A stretch of DNA of 64,000 bases from Thermoplasmatota archaeon (lineage in GTDB: Archaea > Thermoplasmatota > Thermoplasmata > Thermoplasmatales > Thermoplasmataceae), in the NCBI GenBank assembly GCA_023484105.1, contig JAMDBD010000030.1:1-64000 (forward strand), in the 5' to 3' direction. Below, one piece after another: positions 44,067-54,779 of this stretch. A program made the translations under genes and the position numbers. Every line of letters starts with the position of its first letter. The first letter of the stretch is position 1. The notes under the pieces are model-generated. The model searched no databases and was not told the DNA's origin. It worked only from the letters and a program-made list of their open reading frames with translations.

Positions 44067-45442
44067 TTCTCATCATTCATTGCGCCTTCCAGATTCTCCA
44101 GCCCAAAATTACCTCCCTTCATCTGGCTGCGCAGCATCTTCTTGAATCCCCTGTTTCCCTGAAGCTCCTTAAGATTCTTCTTCATGCTCTTGAACTCCTT
44201 CAACAGAGAACGGACGTCCTGCTCGTTCTTTCCGCTTCCCCTTGCTATTCTAGTTATTCGTGACGCGTTTATGATTTCAGGTTCCTCAAGTTCAGAATAG
44301 GTCATTGAATCCATTATAGTCCTGTAAACCCTAAGCTTTGTCTCCGCCGTCTGCAGGGTGTTCATATCAACCTTCTTTGCGCCTGGAACTTTTGCAATTG
44401 GAAGCGCATCAAACAGCTTTCCTATGAGCCCAGGTTTTGAAAATCTCTCCCAGACATCATACATGTCTTTGAGATTGAATTTTCCGGTCATCAGCTTGTT
44501 TATGGATTTTTCAGCCTCCTCCTGTGTGAAATTTGCGTCGCTGACCACCTCAAGCAGTGAATCCAGATCGCCAAGGCCAAGCATCCTTGACAGGAACCTT
44601 TTTGCGTTGAAGATTTCCATGTCCTCCATGTGCTCGCCTGTACCTATGAAAAAGACAGGCTTTTTTATGGCAGAAATCGCGCTGAGTGCACCGCCACCCT
44701 TACCGGTTCCGTCCATCTTGGATATTATCACACCGGTTATTCCGACGGCAGAGTTGATTGTCTCTGCCTGGGGGCCAGCCTGTTGACCCATGGTAGCGTC
44801 AATTACCATCAGAGTCTCATCCGGCTGCACAACTTTCTTGATCGCAGAGATCTCTTCCAGTAGATCCTTGCTGAGAGAGTCTCTACCGCTGCTGTCGATT
44901 ATGACTACGTCTGTCTGTAGAGAATCAAGGGCGTTTCTGCATATCCTCACAGGATCGCCGGAACCTTCCTCACCATAGAATTTCGCACCGACCTGCTTTG
45001 CTATCTGTTGAAGCTGATGGTATGCGGCAGGTCTGTGTACATCCGCTGCAGTGAGACCCACAGAAAGGCCCTTTTTGATGAAAAATCTCGCGAGTTTGCC
45101 TGCAGAGGTGGTTTTCCCCTGCCCGTACAGGCCGACAAGAAGTATCTTCTGTGGCCTGATCTGCAACCTTGAGTCCTCACCCAGCAGTTTCAGAAGTTCT
45201 TCATAGAGAATGCGGACGATAAAGTCCTGTTCAACCATTCCTGGTGGAGGTTTTTCCTCGGCCGCCCTTTTCTCAATAGTACTGGTAAGCGAAAGGACGA
45301 GCTTGACGTTGACATCCGACTTGAGAAGGATTCTCTGAAGTTCCTTTGAAACATCCTTTATGGTATCCTTGTCTATGTAGGATGCCCCGCTGATCTTTCT
45401 TATTGTTTCTCTCAGGGACTGTGACAGGTTTTCCAGCACCAT
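44063..45442 (-). CDS. srp54: Signal recognition particle protein SRP54
   Basis: A 459-residue GTPase. The N domain comes first, then the G domain with GLYGQGKTTSAGKLA (G1), VDVHRPAAY-type TAADVHRPAA, VIIDSSGRDS (G3) and ISKMDGTGKGG (G4), and finally the Met-rich M domain that binds 7S RNA and signal sequences, ending around MLRSQMKGGNFG. It targets membrane and secreted proteins to the translocon. Its start lies 26 bp downstream of the tfs stop. Confidence 0.96.
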   Translation of the reverse strand: MVLENLSQSLRETIRKISGASYIDKDTIKDVSKELQRILLKSDVNVKLVLSLTSTIEKRAAEEKPPPGMVEQDFIVRILYEELLKLLGEDSRLQIRPQKILLVGLYGQGKTTSAGKLARFFIKKGLSVGLTAADVHRPAAYHQLQQIAKQVGAKFYGEEGSGDPVRICRNALDSLQTDVVIIDSSGRDSLSKDLLEEISAIKKVVQPDETLMVIDATMGQQAGPQAETINSAVGITGVIISKMDGTGKGGGALSAISAIKKPVFFIGTGEHMEDMEIFNAKRFLSRMLGLGDLDSLLEVVSDANFTQEEAEKSINKLMTGKFNLKDMYDVWERFSKPGLIGKLFDALPIAKVPGAKKVDMNTLQTAETKLRVYRTIMDSMTYSELEEPEIINASRITRIARGSGKNEQDVRSLLKEFKSMKKNLKELQGNRGFKKMLRSQMKGGNFGLENLEGAMNDEN

Positions 45443-45468
45443 TGCGATCTCAGATTGTTATCCTTCTA

Positions 45469-45774
45469 TTAGTACTCTCTCCATCTGTGGCCGCAGTGAG
45501 AACATGTGTAAAACTTGGTTTCCGGTTCATCTGCAGATCTTGTCTGTTTCAGAAGGAAATATGCGCCTGTTTCATGGCACTTTGGACAAACGGCATCAGA
45601 ATCCAGAGGTTCTGCCGTCTTCTCCTCGGATATCATTATGACCTCCTTTCCGGAAGCCTTGTTCACTATCATCGTTTTTTCCACATTCTTCTTCTGTATC
45701 CTGTACTTGCAGGAGGGACAGACGAAACCATCTTCAGACCTGACCAGCATGGTTCCACAGTTTGGACAGAACAT
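45469..45774 (-). CDS. tfs: Transcription factor S (TFIIS-like)
   Basis: A 101-residue TFS. The N-terminal zinc ribbon uses C3, C6, C19 and C22; the C-terminal one uses C63, C66, C91 and C94. The acidic pair Asp82-Glu83 in RSADEPET enters the polymerase active site and triggers cleavage of backtracked RNA. Both ribbons and the acidic pair are intact, so it is an active TFS rather than an RpoM-like inhibitor variant. Confidence 0.95.
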   Translation of the reverse strand: MFCPNCGTMLVRSEDGFVCPSCKYRIQKKNVEKTMIVNKASGKEVIMISEEKTAEPLDSDAVCPKCHETGAYFLLKQTRSADEPETKFYTCSHCGHRWREY

Positions 45775-45822
45775 TTTTCAAATATTTCATGACGCTATAT
45801 AAATATGCACAATTTGTGGAAT

Positions 45823-47448
45823 TCACACAGCGCTGTTTCCACTGGCAGATCTAAAGAGTTTGAAAACTGCATAAACCATAATAATGAAAACTATGGAGGC
45901 GATGACGAGGATTTCCGCCTCCATGCCCATAATGGAAAATGGCCTGTCTGAGGAAATCCCCCTGTATATCTCAATCCCTGCCACCACAGGAATTATGGTG
46001 AAAAGCATTGTTCTGACAAAGGTGATGATCAGTCCCAGGTTCCCGCCAAATGAATCCGGTGTTATCCTGGTTACCTCCTCGGGCAACTTCCTGACGATGC
46101 CGGAGAAATTGAATATTGAGGAGTACAGGAATATGAATATCAGCGCCATGGGGATAATCGGGTAATACAGAAATGGCGCGGATATCTCGTAAAGCCCGAA
46201 GAATGAGGCAGGAACCATGAATACTGAGAATATGATCGTATCCAGCGTGATCTTTGACCATACCATCTGCCTTCTCGTCACTGGAAGTGATTTCAGCAAA
46301 CCTATCCCTTCAGTTTCCGAGAGCATTGACATTACGGGGAAAAAGGCCGCACATATTGCGCTAAGAGAGAGCATTGTCAGCAGTATACCAAGAGGATCGA
46401 ACACACTGCCCCCGCTGTATGCAAACGGAAGAACAAGGGGAATTGCGACTATAGCCGGGACGATCATCACTATACCATTATTCGTGTTCCTCGTGAGATA
46501 TCTTGCATCTTTGGAAACAAATGATCGTGTTACACCATGTTTCCGCACACCATTCAGAAAGGTGTCCCGGTAGGAGATGATCCTTGCCTCCGTAAGAAGA
46601 GGGGATGTCTTTCTGCAGACCTCAAAAAATGCCAGTGCAAACACAAGCAGGTACACAACAGATGCTGAAATGTTGAGAAGAGTGCCGGCGAAGGACTGGC
46701 TGGAAAAGAAAAGGATGTAGGGCACTCCAGCCAAAAATGTAAGATATGAGTAACTGCCTATTCCTGAGAACTGAAATGCCAGGATGGCAGGATCGAACAG
46801 TATTAGCTCAAATCCGCCAAAGACAAGGACAATGGCTGCCAGTTTCGCAATACCAAGCAGATAATTTCCCCTGCCTGCGGCTCTTTTAACCCTGCCCATT
46901 GTTACCATTGCAATCCATATACCGAGGGAACCTCCGGCAAGCACCGAAGTGATCGCCCATATTGCTCCGGAAAAGAGAAAAGCTATCCTGCCAAGGAAGA
47001 TATAATCAAGTACAAGAGATGGTATGACTATTGCCAGTGCCGTTGATCCATAATAAACAAGGTAACATATGGCAAAGATCCTCCATGGGCTTCCTAGAGG
47101 GAGTGCCTCAAGGGGCCTCATAGTGCCATTATCCACAACTGAATTGAACAGGAGCAGGGCATTGTACATCGATATGAAAAATGCATATATCATCACCATC
47201 AGCGTGATGTTGGAGATATCCTGCAGATCGATTGCACCGGAGCTTCTGAAATAAAACAGAATCAGGGAGATTATGGAAAATGATATCCATGAAACAACAT
47301 AGTTAATCCTGACGTATCTTTTCAGAGAGCGCGGATCAAGTCCTGCAGGTTTCCCGCGTGACCTTCTGTATACCATTCCGCGAACAGAAAGATATCTCTG
47401 CTCGACCATTATCTGTCTTGCAGCTCTCATTTCAAAACTTATATTCAT
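45823..47448 (-). CDS. ABC exporter membrane subunit, large
   Basis: A 541-residue polytopic protein with about twelve hydrophobic segments, for example ISFSIISLILFYF, LMVMIYAFFISMYNALLLF, IVMIVPAIVAIPLVLPFAY and VLVIASIVFIIMVYAVF. The N-terminus is basic (RRSRGKPAGLDPRSLKRY). It overlaps the ATPase gene by 17 bp, so the two form an ABC-2 style exporter. No substrate motif is seen. The duplicated helix pattern suggests a fused pair of six-helix halves. Confidence 0.8.
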   Translation of the reverse strand: MNISFEMRAARQIMVEQRYLSVRGMVYRRSRGKPAGLDPRSLKRYVRINYVVSWISFSIISLILFYFRSSGAIDLQDISNITLMVMIYAFFISMYNALLLFNSVVDNGTMRPLEALPLGSPWRIFAICYLVYYGSTALAIVIPSLVLDYIFLGRIAFLFSGAIWAITSVLAGGSLGIWIAMVTMGRVKRAAGRGNYLLGIAKLAAIVLVFGGFELILFDPAILAFQFSGIGSYSYLTFLAGVPYILFFSSQSFAGTLLNISASVVYLLVFALAFFEVCRKTSPLLTEARIISYRDTFLNGVRKHGVTRSFVSKDARYLTRNTNNGIVMIVPAIVAIPLVLPFAYSGGSVFDPLGILLTMLSLSAICAAFFPVMSMLSETEGIGLLKSLPVTRRQMVWSKITLDTIIFSVFMVPASFFGLYEISAPFLYYPIIPMALIFIFLYSSIFNFSGIVRKLPEEVTRITPDSFGGNLGLIITFVRTMLFTIIPVVAGIEIYRGISSDRPFSIMGMEAEILVIASIVFIIMVYAVFKLFRSASGNSAV

Positions 47449-48220
47449 TGAAATGCCTCATCATTTCATTCTGAAGCCTGTCCACATCTGCCTGCCCTGT
47501 CATGCTCAGGAACAAATCCTCTGTGCTGACCCCCTTTTCTGCAGCATTTTCTCTCAGCCTCGCAAATGTATCAGAGAAGATTATCTTTCCATTGAGAATT
47601 ACAGATAGACGGTCGCTGATTGCTTCTGCTATCTCAATTATGTGCGTGGAGAAAACGATCAGCCTGCCAGATCTGGCAAGCGATATCATGAGCCTCTTAA
47701 GCAGGTTGAATGAATGCGGATCGAGGCCCTTGTATGCCTCGTCAAGAAAAATTGCCATGGGGTTGTGAAGCAGTGCAGCCATTATGGCCACCTTCTGCTT
47801 TGTTCCAAATGACAGTGAACCTATAAGTTCCCCGTAATACTTTCCTAGTTCAAACCCCTTCATCAAAGATTCGGATCTCTCTGAAGCCTCGTTTCTGTCT
47901 ATATTTCTAACAGATACGAGAAAATCAATATACTCTCCCACTGTCATTGACGAATAGAGGGCTGGATTTTCCTCCACCATTCCGCATATCCCCCTTATCT
48001 TCAGGGCATCCATTTCCGTTGAAAGACCAAAGACGCTCACCATACCGCTTGTCTGCCTTGATATTCCAGAGGCTATTCTGAGCATTGTCGTCTTTCCTGA
48101 TCCATTCGGGCCCAGGACTGCGTGAATCTCCCCAGTGTTGAAGGCAATGTCAACACCATCAAGTGCCCTCTTCTCACCGAACATCTTGGTGACATCCCTG
48201 AAGACGATCCTGTTGTCCAC
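47432..48220 (-). CDS. ABC exporter ATP-binding subunit
   Basis: A 262-residue ATPase with Walker A LGPNGSGKTTML, signature GSLSFGTKQKVAI (a variant of LSGGQ), Walker B MAIFLDEAYKGLD (Ala for the usual Pro after Glu) and VFSTHIIEIAE. It pairs with the overlapping large permease gene downstream. The variant signature is typical of ABC-2 exporters. It is divergent from rnhB across 57 bp. Confidence 0.92.
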   Translation of the reverse strand: MDNRIVFRDVTKMFGEKRALDGVDIAFNTGEIHAVLGPNGSGKTTMLRIASGISRQTSGMVSVFGLSTEMDALKIRGICGMVEENPALYSSMTVGEYIDFLVSVRNIDRNEASERSESLMKGFELGKYYGELIGSLSFGTKQKVAIMAALLHNPMAIFLDEAYKGLDPHSFNLLKRLMISLARSGRLIVFSTHIIEIAEAISDRLSVILNGKIIFSDTFARLRENAAEKGVSTEDLFLSMTGQADVDRLQNEMMRHFNEYKF

Positions 48221-48277
48221 ACACCAAAAGCAATATTTGCGTTATAACTATTTGTCCTTTGGAAGGAAGTTCAGTTG

Positions 48278-48907
48278 ATGCAGTGTGGCATAGATGAGGC
48301 CGGACGGGGACCGGTGCTCGGACCGATGGTTATAAGCATGGTGTGCGGTGACCAGAATCTTCTCCTCAGTATGGGTGTCAGAGATTCCAAGGAACTGAGT
48401 CCCGGTAGAAGAGAGAAGATTTATTCTGATATCATTAAGTCCGGCTGCTCTGTTCATTCTGAGATCCTCACTTCCGTTGAGATTAACAGGCTGATGAAAA
48501 TCAAGTCGCTGAATGAGATTGAATACGATTCTGTTCTCAGACTTGTGAAGTTAGCTAATGCTCCTGTATTTATTGATTCTTTCGACACAAATGAAAGGAG
48601 GCTTTCGGAACGCATCTTCAGAGAGACCGGAAGAGAGGTGGTCTGCAAACACAGGGCAGACAGTATATTTCCAGCAGTCATGGCTGCATCCATAGTAAGC
48701 AAAGTCAGAAGGGATTCCATAATAAGTGATCTGCATGTCAGATACGGTGATTTCGGATCTGGATATCCTTCAGATCCAAGAACAATCAATTTTCTCAGGA
48801 ATTCAGTGACAAAGGGGGAGGATATTTCGGAGATTGTGAGAACTGAGTGGATTACTTACAGAAAGCTAATCCAGGAAAACAGGAAAAACAGTGCTTACAG
48901 ATTCTAA
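48278..48907 (+). CDS. rnhB: Ribonuclease HII
   Basis: About 209 residues. GIDEAGRGPVLGPMV holds the first catalytic Asp-Glu pair; VFIDSFD and HRADSIFPAVMAASIVSKV carry the other acidic residues. Archaeal RNase HII removes RNA from RNA-DNA hybrids and ribonucleotides from DNA. ATG 48278 is preferred; a TTG at 48275 just precedes it. TTATAACTA at 48242-48250 may be its TATA box. Confidence 0.95.
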   Translation: MQCGIDEAGRGPVLGPMVISMVCGDQNLLLSMGVRDSKELSPGRREKIYSDIIKSGCSVHSEILTSVEINRLMKIKSLNEIEYDSVLRLVKLANAPVFIDSFDTNERRLSERIFRETGREVVCKHRADSIFPAVMAASIVSKVRRDSIISDLHVRYGDFGSGYPSDPRTINFLRNSVTKGEDISEIVRTEWITYRKLIQENRKNSAYRF

Positions 48908-48995
48908 AAGCATGCGCTATTCCAACATGCATCAAATGTTATTCTGTCTGCAATTTCACTAAAAAATTTCAAATAATGGTTAATATTGCGTAACG

Positions 48996-49703
48996 GTGAC
49001 TGCTATCTCTCCGGGAATTGACAAAACTGACCAGGCAGACGACTACAACGAAAGAGGCATTTCTTTCTTCAATCTGAAGAAATATCCAGATGCAATAAAG
49101 GAATTTACCAAAGCCATAAAACTGGTTGGTAACGATGCAGATTACTACTACAACAGAGGTCTGTCCTATTATTCCATGAAAATGTACAAGGAGGCAATGG
49201 ATGATTACAGAAAGGCAACTGAGCTTAACCCTGACAATCCGGACTACCTGAACGCACTTGGATCAGTTCTTGAGGATACTGGAGATGTTGATGGGGCGAT
49301 TGAACAATTTAACCGAGCCATATCCATAGAAAATGATGTTCCTGATTTTTACTACAACAGAGGTAATGCATATTACAGAAAGAGGGAGCTTAATTCCGCC
49401 CTTAATGATTATTCAATGGCTATCAGGTTGAACAGCGCAGACCAGATATTTCTTTTCCGCAGATACAAGCTTTTCGTTGAGATGCGAAGGCCTGAAGATG
49501 CCCTGAACGATATAGATGCACTGATAAAGCTCTCTCCCTCCAATATTTTTTTCCTTAAGAAAAGGGTGGAGACGCTCATGGAACTCAAACGAAATAGTGA
49601 AGCGGAAAAAACCCTTCAGATGGCTGAGGAGATCAACCCGGATGATGAGGAACTGGCAAAGCTGAGGGCTGCTCTGAACCCAAAAGAGGATTCAAAAGAA
49701 TAA
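48996..49703 (+). CDS. TPR repeat protein
   Basis: 235 residues made of about six tetratricopeptide repeats from residue 15 on (ADDYNERGISFFNLKKYPDA, ADYYYNRGLSYYSMKMYKEA, PDFYYNRGNAYYRKRELNSA and so on), each with the usual Gly/Tyr/Ala spacing. It is probably a cytosolic scaffold for protein-protein contact. The start is GTG 48996. The last 12 bp overlap the convergent purK gene. Partners are unknown. Confidence 0.9.
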   Translation: MTAISPGIDKTDQADDYNERGISFFNLKKYPDAIKEFTKAIKLVGNDADYYYNRGLSYYSMKMYKEAMDDYRKATELNPDNPDYLNALGSVLEDTGDVDGAIEQFNRAISIENDVPDFYYNRGNAYYRKRELNSALNDYSMAIRLNSADQIFLFRRYKLFVEMRRPEDALNDIDALIKLSPSNIFFLKKRVETLMELKRNSEAEKTLQMAEEINPDDEELAKLRAALNPKEDSKE

Positions 49704-50768
49704 ATCCGCTTTATTTCCGTAGAGTATTCTGTCCGTTTCCCTGATCTTTTCGGAAAGTGCAGAGAATGAAAGACTGCAAACATTGACGTGTCCCAGTTTT
49801 CTGCCTTTACGCGCCTGCTTGAAGTAATTATATATGGTTGTCCCTCCCATACTGATTATTCTTTTCTCTGCCTCATTATCAGGCCAGTTCCCTATAATAT
49901 TCACTACCCCTGAGGGAACAAACTGCTCTGGCTTTATAATTTCAGACCCTGTTACTGCCAGAACGTGCTGCTCAAACTGAGATACAGAGAATCCTCTTAG
50001 GGTATGGTGCCCGGTGTTGTGAACTCTTGGGGCAATTTCGTTGATCATGTAATCCGCACCGTCCCTGAAGAACTCTATTCCCATTGTACCGACATAATCA
50101 AGCTCCTTCACGAGCCTCAAGGCTATCTCCTCCATCTTCCTGCCGCGCAGTGGGGAGTATGAATATCGGAGTTTGCCTGCATAGTTGAAATTTAATGACG
50201 GTCTGTAGCAGTAGGTGGTTCCGGTTATGTCTCTGGAAACTATAACAGACGCCTCATAGTCGAACGGAACAAATTTCTCAACAACAAACTCCTGATCAAC
50301 CGGCCTTTCGCCGGTATACTGGCCATGACGGACACGAAACTGGCCTTTGCCGTCGTATCCCTCGCTTGAAGTTTTTATGACCGCGTCTCCAAATGATGCG
50401 GCCCTGTCCAGGGCTTCATCAAATGTGCCACATACATGATATGGTGCAACTCTGAATCCCTTCCCTGCAAGATAGTCCTTTTCGGTCGACCTCTTCTTTT
50501 TTATCCTTATTGCATCGATGGATGGGAGAAGTTTTCCTTCATCGCTGGCGGCCTCCAGTATTTCCATTGGAATGTTTTCAAATTCATAGGTGACAACATC
50601 GCACTCCCTGAGAAACTCTCTGTAGCTCTCATTGCTGTAGCTTTTATCAGCAATTTCAGAAGCAGGCCCTTTAGCAGAGTCCATGACAAGGAATCTATGG
50701 CCGAGCCTTCTTCCCTCCAGAATGATCATCCAGCCAAGCTGACCGGAGCCGAGAATTCCGATCTTCAT
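49692..50768 (-). CDS. purK: N5-carboxyaminoimidazole ribonucleotide synthase
   Basis: A 358-residue ATP-grasp enzyme converting AIR, bicarbonate and ATP to N5-CAIR in purine synthesis. [20 protein letters not shown] is the N-terminal signature; the ATP-grasp core has [15 protein letters not shown] and [15 protein letters not shown], both diagnostic for PurK. It overlaps purE by 4 bp, and purE lies upstream in the same operon. Confidence 0.96.
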   Translation of the reverse strand: MKIGILGSGQLGWMIILEGRRLGHRFLVMDSAKGPASEIADKSYSNESYREFLRECDVVTYEFENIPMEILEAASDEGKLLPSIDAIRIKKKRSTEKDYLAGKGFRVAPYHVCGTFDEALDRAASFGDAVIKTSSEGYDGKGQFRVRHGQYTGERPVDQEFVVEKFVPFDYEASVIVSRDITGTTYCYRPSLNFNYAGKLRYSYSPLRGRKMEEIALRLVKELDYVGTMGIEFFRDGADYMINEIAPRVHNTGHHTLRGFSVSQFEQHVLAVTGSEIIKPEQFVPSGVVNIIGNWPDNEAEKRIISMGGTTIYNYFKQARKGRKLGHVNVCSLSFSALSEKIRETDRILYGNKADLFF

Positions 50769-51238
50769 TTCAGATCTTCGCCCATCACTTTCTCAGTCTG
50801 ACGCTTCATATACTCCGCCATATGCCTGGCCAGATCACTGTATTTCAGGGATAAAATTCTTACTGCAAGCAGCCCTGCATTCTGAGAGTTTCCTATCGCT
50901 ACGGTTGCAACTGGAATGCCAGATGGCATCTGGACTATGGATAGAAGGGAATCTATACCGTTGAGATTCTTTGAAGGCACTGGCACTCCTATCACAGGCA
51001 GGTCGGTCAGTGATGCCGTCATTCCAGGAAGATGAGCTGCGCCTCCAGCTCCTGCTATTATCACTTCTATCCCGCGTTCTCTGGCGCTGGTGGCAAATTC
51101 CATCATCAGCCTCGGAGTTCTGTGTGCAGAGACTATTTTGATCTCTTGATCCACGCCAAATTCCCTGAGGACGTCTATCGCCCCCTTCATTGTATCATAA
51201 TCGCTTCTGCTTCCCATGATCACTGCCACTTTGGGCAT
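50765..51238 (-). CDS. purE: N5-CAIR mutase
   Basis: A 157-residue class I PurE moving the carboxylate of N5-CAIR to C4. [24 protein letters not shown] and [12 protein letters not shown] are the nucleotide and substrate motifs, and LPVIGVPV followed by [13 protein letters not shown] completes the family pattern. The partner purK follows with a 4-bp overlap, as expected for the two-step class I route. Confidence 0.96.
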   Translation of the reverse strand: MPKVAVIMGSRSDYDTMKGAIDVLREFGVDQEIKIVSAHRTPRLMMEFATSARERGIEVIIAGAGGAAHLPGMTASLTDLPVIGVPVPSKNLNGIDSLLSIVQMPSGIPVATVAIGNSQNAGLLAVRILSLKYSDLARHMAEYMKRQTEKVMGEDLK

Positions 51239-51272
51239 GACCTTACATTGCGGATTCTCTATAAATATATCC

Positions 51273-52262
51273 CTAAATTTCCACGGACGCTTTTTTGATC
51301 CTGTTCATTATACTGTAGCCAATGCCATTTTCAGGAAATCCATGTATGTATGCTTCGCTGTAACTTGAATTGTCGAACTCATTCATAGCGGCAAAAAGCC
51401 TCTTTGCCACATTGTACATATCTGAATCATTCCCCAGAGAGATGTAATCCATTTCAAGTGAACGGCCTATCCTGTCAGAGCATATGGGTACAAAGTTACC
51501 CGTAATGGAGGAAACCATGTTGATGAATCTCTCTTCGTCCCTGATCAGATAGAGAGGCTTTGACGGAGAATAGTGCCTGTATTTCATCCCAGGTGTGCTG
51601 GGCTTTTCCATGTAGCCGGAAAAATATTCCGCATGACCGAAGGCTGATGAGATGTCATCTATTGTATATGCTCCTGGTCTCATTATAACCGGAAAATCCC
51701 CTGAAACATCTATCACGGTGGACTCTATGCCATATTCCGGTTCCTCGCCCAGCAGAATGGCGTCAGTCCTTCCCATAAACTGACTGACTGCATCTTCGTT
51801 TCTGGTTATGCTGGGCCTCGTTGCCATGTTAGCCGAAGGTGCAGCAACAGGAACGCCCGCAAATTCTATCATTGCGGCTGCATCTGGGCCTGCCGGCATC
51901 CTTACGGCGACAGTATCCAGTCCGGCCGTTGCCACTGTTGAGGCTCCTCTGTTTCTCATTATTACTGTAAGAGGGCCAGGCCACATCTTCTTCAGCGCTG
52001 GAATGATCCTTGCCGGAATTTCTGCCACCTTACCAGCCATTTCATAGGACGATACATGAACGATGAGGGGATTGTCGGGTGGCCTCCCCTTGGCTTTGAA
52101 TATCCTTCTGCACGCCTCATCAGAAAATGCGTTTCCTCCAATGCCGAAAACAGTCTCTGTTGGAAACACGATCAGCCCGCCCCTTTCCACAATGGATCTT
52201 ATAAGCTCTGCATCTGCGTCCCTTTCTTTCCGGTTCCGCCAGTCTATAAGAATCGTCTCCAT
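51273..52262 (-). CDS. sua5: Threonylcarbamoyl-AMP synthase (Sua5)
   Basis: A 329-residue enzyme making threonylcarbamoyl-AMP for the t6A37 tRNA modification. The YrdC domain covers about 10-205 ([47 protein letters not shown]); the C-terminal Sua5 domain follows [13 protein letters not shown], the linker motif that closes the active site. The full length distinguishes it from short YrdC proteins. Confidence 0.95.
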   Translation of the reverse strand: METILIDWRNRKERDADAELIRSIVERGGLIVFPTETVFGIGGNAFSDEACRRIFKAKGRPPDNPLIVHVSSYEMAGKVAEIPARIIPALKKMWPGPLTVIMRNRGASTVATAGLDTVAVRMPAGPDAAAMIEFAGVPVAAPSANMATRPSITRNEDAVSQFMGRTDAILLGEEPEYGIESTVIDVSGDFPVIMRPGAYTIDDISSAFGHAEYFSGYMEKPSTPGMKYRHYSPSKPLYLIRDEERFINMVSSITGNFVPICSDRIGRSLEMDYISLGNDSDMYNVAKRLFAAMNEFDNSSYSEAYIHGFPENGIGYSIMNRIKKASVEI

Positions 52263-52388
52263 TACATCCGCTCATTTTTAACGCCATTAAATCTCTTTCT
52301 ACATTCCAGAGACTGTGGCTTTCTCCATATTTCTACTGCCCTGATGTTTCAACAAATCAATTAAATAATCAGGATGACATCATCCAGA

Positions 52389-54776
52389 ATGGAGTTTTCA
52401 ATCAGCAGATATAAGCTGTTTCTTGATCTGAGCGGTTCCGGCAACGATTACACTGGCAACGTGGAGATTTTCATCTCAGGAAAGGCAAAACGCCTTGAGC
52501 TTGATGCGAAAAGGCTTAAAGTGGACAGAGTCCATTCAGGCGGCAGAAACATAAAATTCGAACAGAATGAGAATGAATCCAGAGTGATCATTGGCGAAGA
52601 GATAACGGATTCTTCCATTAAAATAGAGTTTCACAACACAATTTCTGAAAGCCTTCATGGAATCTACAGGGCAGGAAAGGGTGATGAGGAGATGATTTCG
52701 ACACAGTTTGAACCCAATTCAGCGCGAGAGATGTTTCCATGCATCGATCATCCTGCCTATAAGTCAGTATTTTCACTAACCCTGAAAATAAAGAAGGATC
52801 TCGAGGCAATTTCAAACATGCCCGTGAAGGACGAAAAGGAAACTGGTGAGACCAAGCTTGTATCCTTTATGGATACGCCAAGAATGTCCACTTACCTGCT
52901 TTACGTGGGCGTTGGCAAATTTTCCAAAATTTCCAAAAAACACGGCGATGTGGAAGTCATTCTTGCGGTTCCTGGCAAAGATATCAAGAGCGATGAATAC
53001 CCTGTCGACACAGCAATAAAATGTATCCGGTTCTACGAAAATTACTTCGGGATCAAGTACGCACTGCCAAAGATGCATCTGATCTCCGTTCCGGATTTTG
53101 CTGCAGGTGCCATGGAAAACTGGGGGGCAATAACCTTCAGAGAGGCAGATCTTGTCACGAACGAGTCGTCCAACACGTCCACAAGGATCAACGTGGCAGA
53201 GGTCATAGCCCATGAGATTGCACATCAGTGGTTCGGCGATCTGGTCACCATGAAATGGTGGAACGATCTCTGGCTGAATGAGAGTTTTGCCACTTTCATG
53301 TCGTATCTTTGCGTTGACAGCATATATCCGGAATACGAGGAATGGAAGAGGCTCTATTCCAGAGAAACTCTCTGGGCAATGGGTGGAGATGCACTGAAAA
53401 GCTCCCACCCGATCCAGGTGGAGGTGAAGAGCCCCGATGAAATACAGCAGATCTTCGATGAAATAAGTTACGGGAAAGGCGGAAGCATACTCAGAATGAT
53501 GCACGAGTTCGTCGGTCCCGAAAAATTCAGAGCCGGAACATCAAAGTATCTCTCCGATTACAGATTTTCCAATGCAGAGGGAATCAACTACTGGCAGCAT
53601 ATCGAGGAGGCCTCCGGTCTTCCAATTGTGGCAATTGCCAGTGAGTGGATAGTCAAGGTAGGTTTCCCGTACCTCTCGCTCAGCAGAAACGGTGATCGGT
53701 TCGTGATAAAACAGAACCGTTTCCTGCTTGACGGGAGTCAATCCGACGAACTCTGGACTGTTCCGGTAATAGTGAAGAGGGAGAAAGGCGAGGAAAGAAT
53801 ATTGATGAAGGAAAGATCGCAGGATATTTCTGCAGAGAGGTTTGTGAAGCTCAATTCTGACGGCTCAGGATTTTTCAAAACCCTGTATCCGGGCGAAGTG
53901 TACAGGATTCTTGGCGGCCGCCTGAAATTCATGAGCGACATTGATCGTGCCGAGATAGCCAGCGACAGCAGTTCTTTTTTCGTTCGTGGTGATCTCGATC
54001 TTGACACCTATTTCAGCATAATAGAAAAACTGACTGAAGAGTTGAGCACACCGACATTTGGGATAGTTGCAGGTAATCTCAACTCTTTCAGTCTTATACT
54101 GGGCGAAAGTAAAACCTTCAGAGAAAAGACTGTTGAGATCCTCAGAAAAATGCTGAAACTGCTGGGAGAGAAGAAACCTGATGAAAACAAGAGCATAACG
54201 ACAACGAGGAGCTCAGCCATGGAGCTCATGGCCATCTACGACAGAGATTATTCCGCAGAACTGGCCAGGAAATTTGATGATTTCTTCACAATCGATCCGG
54301 ATATACGTACCGCTGTGGCAGTCGCAAAAGCAAGGAACAGCAGCAGCATCGATCCGCTGGTTGCAAAGATGAACATGGCATCAACGGATGAGGACAGAAA
54401 TAGGATTATTAACGCCCTAGGTTGGGTTTCTGGCGAGGAAAACTATGAGGGAATACTGAAGCTGATCGATTCTGGAGATATAAAGAGGCAGGATTCACTG
54501 TTTGCTGTTCTCTCACTGGTAAGGAATCCCGATTCCAGAAGCTTCGTCTTCGCTATTTTCAGTGAGATGATCCAGACCGTGAGAAAGTTCTTTCAGGGAA
54601 GCGGCTACGCCTCCACTGCAGTTGAAATGACCGTGCCTCTTATCGGGCTGGGAAGGATGGAGGAGATGAAAGCAAAGCTTAATGAGATGAAGAGTCCGGA
54701 CATATCAAGAGGCATTATGAAGGGGCTTGAGCAGCTGGAAATATATGAAAAGTTGAGAAAGAAATACAACCGCTGA
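52389..54776 (+). CDS. M1 aminopeptidase, tricorn interacting factor F2/F3 type (second copy)
   Basis: About 795 residues with the same layout as the enzyme at 35.2 kb: TQFEPNSAREMFPCIDHPAYK, DTPRMSTYLLYVGVGKF, GAMENWGAITFRE, HEIAHQWFGDLVTMKWWND and NESFATFMSY (HEXXH-x18-E). It would complement the other copy in clearing tricorn products, since F2 and F3 differ in residue preference. ATG 52389 is preferred because it lies 26 bp after AATTAAATAA and matches the usual N-terminus; ATG 52374 is an alternative. The C-terminal helical domain is intact. Confidence 0.93.
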   Translation: MEFSISRYKLFLDLSGSGNDYTGNVEIFISGKAKRLELDAKRLKVDRVHSGGRNIKFEQNENESRVIIGEEITDSSIKIEFHNTISESLHGIYRAGKGDEEMISTQFEPNSAREMFPCIDHPAYKSVFSLTLKIKKDLEAISNMPVKDEKETGETKLVSFMDTPRMSTYLLYVGVGKFSKISKKHGDVEVILAVPGKDIKSDEYPVDTAIKCIRFYENYFGIKYALPKMHLISVPDFAAGAMENWGAITFREADLVTNESSNTSTRINVAEVIAHEIAHQWFGDLVTMKWWNDLWLNESFATFMSYLCVDSIYPEYEEWKRLYSRETLWAMGGDALKSSHPIQVEVKSPDEIQQIFDEISYGKGGSILRMMHEFVGPEKFRAGTSKYLSDYRFSNAEGINYWQHIEEASGLPIVAIASEWIVKVGFPYLSLSRNGDRFVIKQNRFLLDGSQSDELWTVPVIVKREKGEERILMKERSQDISAERFVKLNSDGSGFFKTLYPGEVYRILGGRLKFMSDIDRAEIASDSSSFFVRGDLDLDTYFSIIEKLTEELSTPTFGIVAGNLNSFSLILGESKTFREKTVEILRKMLKLLGEKKPDENKSITTTRSSAMELMAIYDRDYSAELARKFDDFFTIDPDIRTAVAVAKARNSSSIDPLVAKMNMASTDEDRNRIINALGWVSGEENYEGILKLIDSGDIKRQDSLFAVLSLVRNPDSRSFVFAIFSEMIQTVRKFFQGSGYASTAVEMTVPLIGLGRMEEMKAKLNEMKSPDISRGIMKGLEQLEIYEKLRKKYNR

Positions 54777-54779
54777 GAA

